Below, one piece after another: positions 23,152 through 26,538 of a stretch of DNA of 26,538 bases. Within the stretch, counting starts at the first letter, position 1, and every line of letters begins with the position of its first letter. The translations under genes were made by a program, and so were the position numbers. The stretch is taken from positions 1 to 26,538 of the forward strand of contig JAVVSB010000026.1 in NCBI GenBank assembly GCA_036654415.1. Direction: 5' to 3'. The notes under the pieces were generated by a model, which did not search any database, was not told where the DNA came from, and saw only the letters and a program-made list of their open reading frames with translations. The DNA comes from Mucinivorans sp036654415 (GTDB lineage: Bacteria > Bacteroidota > Bacteroidia > Bacteroidales > Rikenellaceae).

Positions 23152-24189
23152 ATGGTATCCATCGAAGAGATTCTCTCACAAATTATCCACCCCGAAAGCG
23201 GACAAACTATTGTCCAAATGGGGATGGTGCAAAATATAAGCCAAGGAGATGGCAAAATTAGCTTCACACTGCTGTTGACCAAGGCTAACGACCCACAAGC
23301 CGCCTCGCTGCGCCATAAGGCCGAGAGGGCCGTTTTTCAGGCCACAGCCATAACCCCCACCATCACCGTGCGCGAAAAACCGCCCGTGAGTAGCCAGGCT
23401 CAGGCCCAGGCGGCCTTGCGCGAGAATAGTTCGACAGCTCAGGTGGCCCGCGTGGTGGCCGTAGCCTCAGGCAAGGGGGGTGTAGGCAAGAGTTCTGTGA
23501 CGGTGAACCTGGCTCTGGCTCTGGTGGCTCGCGGCTTCAAGGTGGGTGTGCTGGATGCCGATATTTATGGCCCCTCAATCCCCAAAATGTTTGGTACCGA
23601 GGGTTATGAACCTCTGCTAGCCGAGGGGTCCAAAGACCGAATTCTACCTGCCGAGGCTTATGGTGTGAAACATATCTCCATCGGCCACTTCATCAAGGCC
23701 TCCGATGCCCTAGTCTGGCGCGGCCCCATGGCCACCAACGCCCTGAGGCAACTTATTCACCAGACCGCCTGGGGAGAGCTGGATTTCCTGCTTATTGACC
23801 TGCCCCCTGGCACAGGCGATGTACACCTTAGTGTGATGGCTGAACTCAAAGTAGATGAGGCTATTATAGTCACCACTCCGCAGATGGTGGCCCTGGCCGA
23901 TGTGGTGCGCGGGATAGCCATGTTCCGCGCTCCAGCCCTGGCTGTTCCCGTTCGTGGCATAGTGGCCAATATGGCCTATTTTGTGCCCGAGGATGACCCC
24001 CAAAAACGCTACTATATCTTTGGCCGCGACAACGTGGAGCTGGTAGCCCTACAAACTGGACTACCCATGTTGGCCACCATACCCCTAACCGAGCAGATGG
24101 CCGCAGGGGGCGACAGTGGGGCCCCCTGCTACTGCGGGGTCGATGATATACTTAAAGAGCCTTTCGACAACTTGGCCGCCTCACTTTAG
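23152..24189 (+). CDS. mrp: Mrp/ApbC-family iron-sulfur cluster carrier ATPase
   Basis: P-loop protein that carries and delivers Fe-S clusters in the cytoplasm. 345 aa. The N-terminal MIP18/DUF59 domain (about 1-80) is followed by a Ser/Gln/Ala linker and the deviant Walker A SGKGGVGKSS at residues 106-115. LDADIYGPSIPKMFG and LLIDLPPGTGDVHL (Walker B) follow. In most Mrp proteins a CxxC follows NMSYF to bind the cluster. Here the segment reads NMAYFVPEDDPQKRYYIFG with no cysteines, a form I know from Bacteroidota homologues. A CYC lies near the C-terminus (GAPCYCG). It is divergent from the ATPase-xerC operon and shares its promoter sequence. No strong terminator follows; only a GGAGT/ACTCC hairpin at 24242-24258. 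Confidence 0.93.
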   Translation: MVSIEEILSQIIHPESGQTIVQMGMVQNISQGDGKISFTLLLTKANDPQAASLRHKAERAVFQATAITPTITVREKPPVSSQAQAQAALRENSSTAQVARVVAVASGKGGVGKSSVTVNLALALVARGFKVGVLDADIYGPSIPKMFGTEGYEPLLAEGSKDRILPAEAYGVKHISIGHFIKASDALVWRGPMATNALRQLIHQTAWGELDFLLIDLPPGTGDVHLSVMAELKVDEAIIVTTPQMVALADVVRGIAMFRAPALAVPVRGIVANMAYFVPEDDPQKRYYIFGRDNVELVALQTGLPMLATIPLTEQMAAGGDSGAPCYCGVDDILKEPFDNLAASL

Positions 24190-24290
24190 TGAACCCTGAA
24201 AATTAAAACAGCCTCTTAGATTTTTCGTCGTTCCTGTTCCTGGAGTATCTCAAACTCCTTATCTGCGGTTCAGTAGACTGCGGGCGGGCC

Positions 24291-24761
24291 CTAATATTCT
24301 ACTTTATCCTCTTTCTCCTGCCACATATGGAATGCCTCAATAGCCTCACAGGCAAGTAGTTGTTCGGAAGGGATGGTGCGATTTTGGGGGTTGAGTGGTA
24401 TCTGGTCATAGATAAAGGAGTCGTCGAAATTAACCGCTTTGGCCTCGGTGCGACTATTGCCGAAGTAGATTTTCTCTATTCCAGCCCAATATGCCGCACC
24501 TAGACACATGGGGCATGGTTCGCACGAGCTATATAGCACGCACCCCTTCAGCGAAAAAGTTCCCATTGTGTGGCACGCCTGGCGGATGGCGTTGACCTCG
24601 GCATGAGCCGTTGGGTCGTTGGTTAAAGTCACTGAATTATAGGCCTTAGCGATGATTTTATCACCCTTTGCGATGAGTGCTCCAAAGGGGCCACCCCCCT
24701 CTCTGACGCTCTGCTTCGAGAGGTCGATAGCCTCTTGCATAAATTGCTCTTTCTGCATCAT
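24291..24761 (-). CDS. Guanine deaminase-like nucleoside/nucleobase deaminase
   Basis: Zinc-dependent deaminase of the cytidine-deaminase fold, 156 aa. Zinc ligands are His53 (TAHAEVNAI, with Glu55 as proton shuttle), Cys83 and Cys86 (SCEPCPMC). GGGPFGALI, YNSVTLTNDPTAHAE and the C-terminal FDDSFIYDQIPLNPQNRTIP through EAFHMW match the Bacillus GuaD type more than tRNA adenosine deaminase TadA. Guanine to xanthine is therefore the likely reaction, in purine salvage or catabolism. It follows the DUF4435 gene by 14 bases and is last in the operon. MM at the start leaves a one-codon doubt. It converges on mrp. Confidence 0.82.
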   Translation of the reverse strand: MMQKEQFMQEAIDLSKQSVREGGGPFGALIAKGDKIIAKAYNSVTLTNDPTAHAEVNAIRQACHTMGTFSLKGCVLYSSCEPCPMCLGAAYWAGIEKIYFGNSRTEAKAVNFDDSFIYDQIPLNPQNRTIPSEQLLACEAIEAFHMWQEKEDKVEY

Positions 24762-24775
24762 GATAACCTTTTATT

Positions 24776-25807
24776 TTAAGTGGTTTTGACAGACCTATTT
24801 AAAATTGTTGTGATTCGCTGCGCTATCATTCCGTACTGCGCCGAGGCCATATAGCCTAGGTTGGAGCTTAGCAGGGTCTCTATATCCTGAAGCGAATTGT
24901 TGTAGTAGCTCAGCTCGTTTTTGAGCGAGAGTCCCGTACGCTGGCTGGAGTTGATGCGCTCGACCATAATGTCGCGCATGCGCTCACAGACGCTCTGCAA
25001 AATCACCGTCACCACCCCCTCGAGCAGCGCGTGGCCCTGCATATAGAGGTGGGTGGTGGCGGGGGTGACACCACGTTGGGCCATCTCTTGCCCCAGCAGC
25101 TCCACCTGGGGGCAGGCCTTTGGGTTACGCCCGCGTAGCATCACCATGCGCCGCTGTACCACGCGCTCGAGCCACTCCAATGTTTGACGGCCGTTGTCGT
25201 TGATGTTCAGGTAATTAAGCCTTACAGCATTACGAAAATCGCTGAGCGAAAAAATCTCTGGCATATTCTTTTTTGCCGCCCATAAGTACCATAAAAACAG
25301 AGGGTAAATTCTTGTTGAGTAATCGGCCATAAACTCCTCGAAATCAAAAATTTGAGAGTCGTGTTTTTTGGGGTTTGTATCCACCCAAGCCACCGCTGGG
25401 GGCCACCCCAGCAGGTTCTCGATGGCGTAAGCGTAGGTTTGAATCACAAATTCAGACTCATTAACCTGCCTACTTTGCGCGCTATAATCGCCAAAAAGGT
25501 AGTCAAAATCAGAGTCCACGCATAGCAGTAGTTCGCTACCCGACTGCTCTATAAAGCTAAGCACCACCTTTTTACCCTTGGCTAGGTCGCCTCTGGCGGG
25601 GGTCATAATCTCGAATTTACGCTCCTTGGTGGTGAACCTGTCAAAAATATTACGCCAAAAGCCAATATCTTCGTAACCCTCGACGTAGACCACCGTTCTG
25701 TTGTCGGGCATCAGGGCGTTGCGGGCCTCAAGAAAGTCGCTGTTTATCTGACCTACGAGCCTATTCGGAGTGTGATTGCTAGGTATCTCACCTCTATATT
25801 TTCTCAT
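24776..25807 (-). CDS. DUF4435 (Toprim-like) protein
   Basis: 343 aa from the ATG at 25807. A longer frame from 26005 exists, but its extra 66 residues overlap the upstream gene in another frame and read as low-complexity noise, so I chose the internal Met (MRKYRGEIPS). The N-terminal half has the family hallmark YVEGYEDIGFWRNIF (Glu43, Asp47), then ARGDLAKGKK, then CVDSDFDYLFG (Asp98, Asp100, Asp102). A Glu followed by a DxD cluster is the metal-site pattern of Toprim nucleases and OLD proteins. The C-terminal half is helical with no motif I know. DUF4435 occurs in the AriB effector of the PARIS anti-phage system, paired with an AAA ATPase; here no ATPase is adjacent. It lies 7 bases after the acyltransferase stop and 14 bases before the deaminase gene. 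Confidence 0.8.
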   Translation of the reverse strand: MRKYRGEIPSNHTPNRLVGQINSDFLEARNALMPDNRTVVYVEGYEDIGFWRNIFDRFTTKERKFEIMTPARGDLAKGKKVVLSFIEQSGSELLLCVDSDFDYLFGDYSAQSRQVNESEFVIQTYAYAIENLLGWPPAVAWVDTNPKKHDSQIFDFEEFMADYSTRIYPLFLWYLWAAKKNMPEIFSLSDFRNAVRLNYLNINDNGRQTLEWLERVVQRRMVMLRGRNPKACPQVELLGQEMAQRGVTPATTHLYMQGHALLEGVVTVILQSVCERMRDIMVERINSSQRTGLSLKNELSYYNNSLQDIETLLSSNLGYMASAQYGMIAQRITTILNRSVKTT

Positions 25808-25814
25808 ATCATTA

Positions 25815-26537
25815 CTATTGTTCCACGTGGAACAATTTGGATTTAGTGTCAATAAAAAAGAGAAGATGGAGTGACTCTTCAAACTCCGAATTGGTGTTAA
25901 ATGAGGCTCCCAGAGCTCCATGGCCAATGAGGAACTGCAACAGAGAGAGTGGCTTATGCTCTTTTTGTTCAATGTCCGAGAGTATCTTTTGAAGCAAATC
26001 GCCACTATCCACTGCCACGGCTAGCGAAGAGTCCAATCCGCGGCGATGCAGCCCCAGAATCCTGTGGCGCGGAGTGATGAGCGACGAATCGGCCTCGTCC
26101 CACATATAGTGCCGCAAAAACTTAACAATCAATATCTTGGACATCGAATTATACCAATCTGGCACATCAACCATCGTCAGTATGTGGTTGTAGCCATCGC
26201 CCTGCTTGGTGAGCTTGCCGATGGATTGCCACATAAGGGTAAGGAGCTCGGTTGCGGAGTCATACTCACTAGGTAAATACCACTGACATAGCTCGATAGA
26301 CTCTCTTAATTTACCGAAAATCTTGTGCGAAAAGTCAAATTCGCTATAAGCCGAGAGCCCCTCTTGCCCCCTCTCCTTTAAAAGAGGGTTAGGGAAATTG
26401 ATTACCACCGAGGCTACAATTTCGCCGCCGTGTTCCACAAAAATTAGTCGCGAGCTGCGGTGGGCCACATCCGAAACGTAGATGGCCTTGTAGATTGAGA
26501 TACACTGCTCATAATCACACATATATACCCTGTGACC
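25815..26537 (-). CDS. Putative GNAT/hemolysin-like acyltransferase, 5' end cut by window edge
   Basis: The frame is open to the right edge. A Met at 26522 is possible, but the codons before it have no stop, so the gene probably starts outside the window. The visible 235-240 aa resemble the C-terminal part of Bacteroidota hemolysin-type GNAT acyltransferases (OlsB-like, ornithine-lipid synthesis). ESIELCQWYLPSEYDSATELLTLMWQSIGKL fits their ELGR...P.Y...LWxGIG region, and the end PLSLLQFL to FNTNSEFEESLHLLFFIDT fits their closing strands. The usual ELGR is ELCQ here. Residues about 45-58 (NPLLKERGQEG) look like a translated intergenic palindrome. The last codons (KLFHVEQ) are made by the parS palindrome. 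The family call is tentative. Confidence 0.55.
   Translation of the reverse strand, partial: GHRVYMCDYEQCISIYKAIYVSDVAHRSSRLIFVEHGGEIVASVVINFPNPLLKERGQEGLSAYSEFDFSHKIFGKLRESIELCQWYLPSEYDSATELLTLMWQSIGKLTKQGDGYNHILTMVDVPDWYNSMSKILIVKFLRHYMWDEADSSLITPRHRILGLHRRGLDSSLAVAVDSGDLLQKILSDIEQKEHKPLSLLQFLIGHGALGASFNTNSEFEESLHLLFFIDTKSKLFHVEQ
25818..25835. promoter_or_regulatory. parS centromere-like site (ParB binding)
   Basis: TTGTTCCACGTGGAACAA is a perfect 18-bp palindrome. Its inner 16 bases (25819-25834) equal the known bacterial parS form TGTTCCACGTGGAACA. It covers the last codons of the acyltransferase gene, three bases before the end of its stop codon. No other full copy was seen in the window. 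Confidence 0.85.
26357..26394. repeat. REP-like GC/AT palindrome inside the acyltransferase gene
   Basis: CCCTCT (26369-26374) and AGAGGG (26383-26388) flank CCTTTAAA, with CCCTAA and GGGGC-type flanks. Such sequences are common as intergenic repeats. Here the repeat is translated in frame as NPLLKERGQEG. Confidence 0.5.
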
Positions 26538-26538
26538 A

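Noticed and set aside
25808..26005. N-terminal extension of the DUF4435 protein to 26005
   Set aside because: The 66 extra residues overlap the acyltransferase coding frame and the parS palindrome, and the conserved protein begins at the Met at 25807.
1..26538. CRISPR array, insertion sequence or prophage
   Set aside because: No regular direct repeats with spacers, no transposase frame and no phage structural genes were seen.

Overview
The window looks like chromosomal DNA of a member of the Bacteroidota, most likely the order Bacteroidales. Several upstream regions carry the phylum-specific -7 promoter element TAnnTTTG. There is a family S46 dipeptidyl peptidase with a glycine that is typical of DPP7, an ATP-dependent PEP carboxykinase, a fimbrillin-type lipoprotein, a Bacteroidota-style Mrp protein without the usual CxxC, and an xerC-hpf gene pair. 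I cannot name a genus. No rRNA, tRNA, IS element, prophage or CRISPR array was seen.

Layout. The left edge cuts a right-handed beta-helix protein that resembles glycoside hydrolase family 141 (2-2044). It converges on a purD-ispE operon on the minus strand (4249-2122). Divergent from purD is a plus-strand group: an S46 peptidase, then a HyfF-like proton-channel protein, then a HyfG-like protein with the NiFe-hydrogenase large-subunit fold (4368-9400). The group ends at a clear hairpin. A PpiD/SurA-type periplasmic foldase follows with its own promoter and terminator (9583-11658). On the minus strand, a B12-dependent methionine synthase (metH, 15233-11958) has a short reactivation domain.

The middle (15234-18576) is AT-rich and accessory in character. 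It holds a fimbrillin-like lipoprotein, two small lipoproteins of unknown function, degenerate dispersed repeats, and a GC-richer stretch behind a good promoter that is probably a structured small RNA. Next are pckA (18577-20160), a minus-strand operon ATPase-xerC-hpf-dCMP deaminase (22789-20416), and divergently mrp/apbC (23152-24189). The divergent region between the ATPase and mrp contains a near-identical 31-bp inverted repeat that carries both outward promoters and encloses a 16-bp-stem hairpin. The right end is a minus-strand operon: a GNAT/hemolysin-like acyltransferase cut by the edge, a DUF4435 (Toprim-like) protein and a guanine-deaminase-like enzyme. A perfect 18-bp palindrome identical to a ParB-binding parS site overlaps the last codons of the acyltransferase gene.

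The best candidates for something unusual are four. The first is the HyfF-HyfG pair: all four metal-ligand cysteines are replaced and no other complex subunit is nearby. The second is the nested inverted-repeat divergent promoter. The third is the parS palindrome inside a gene end. The fourth is the small-RNA candidate upstream of pckA. All family calls are by reading motifs; no database search was run.
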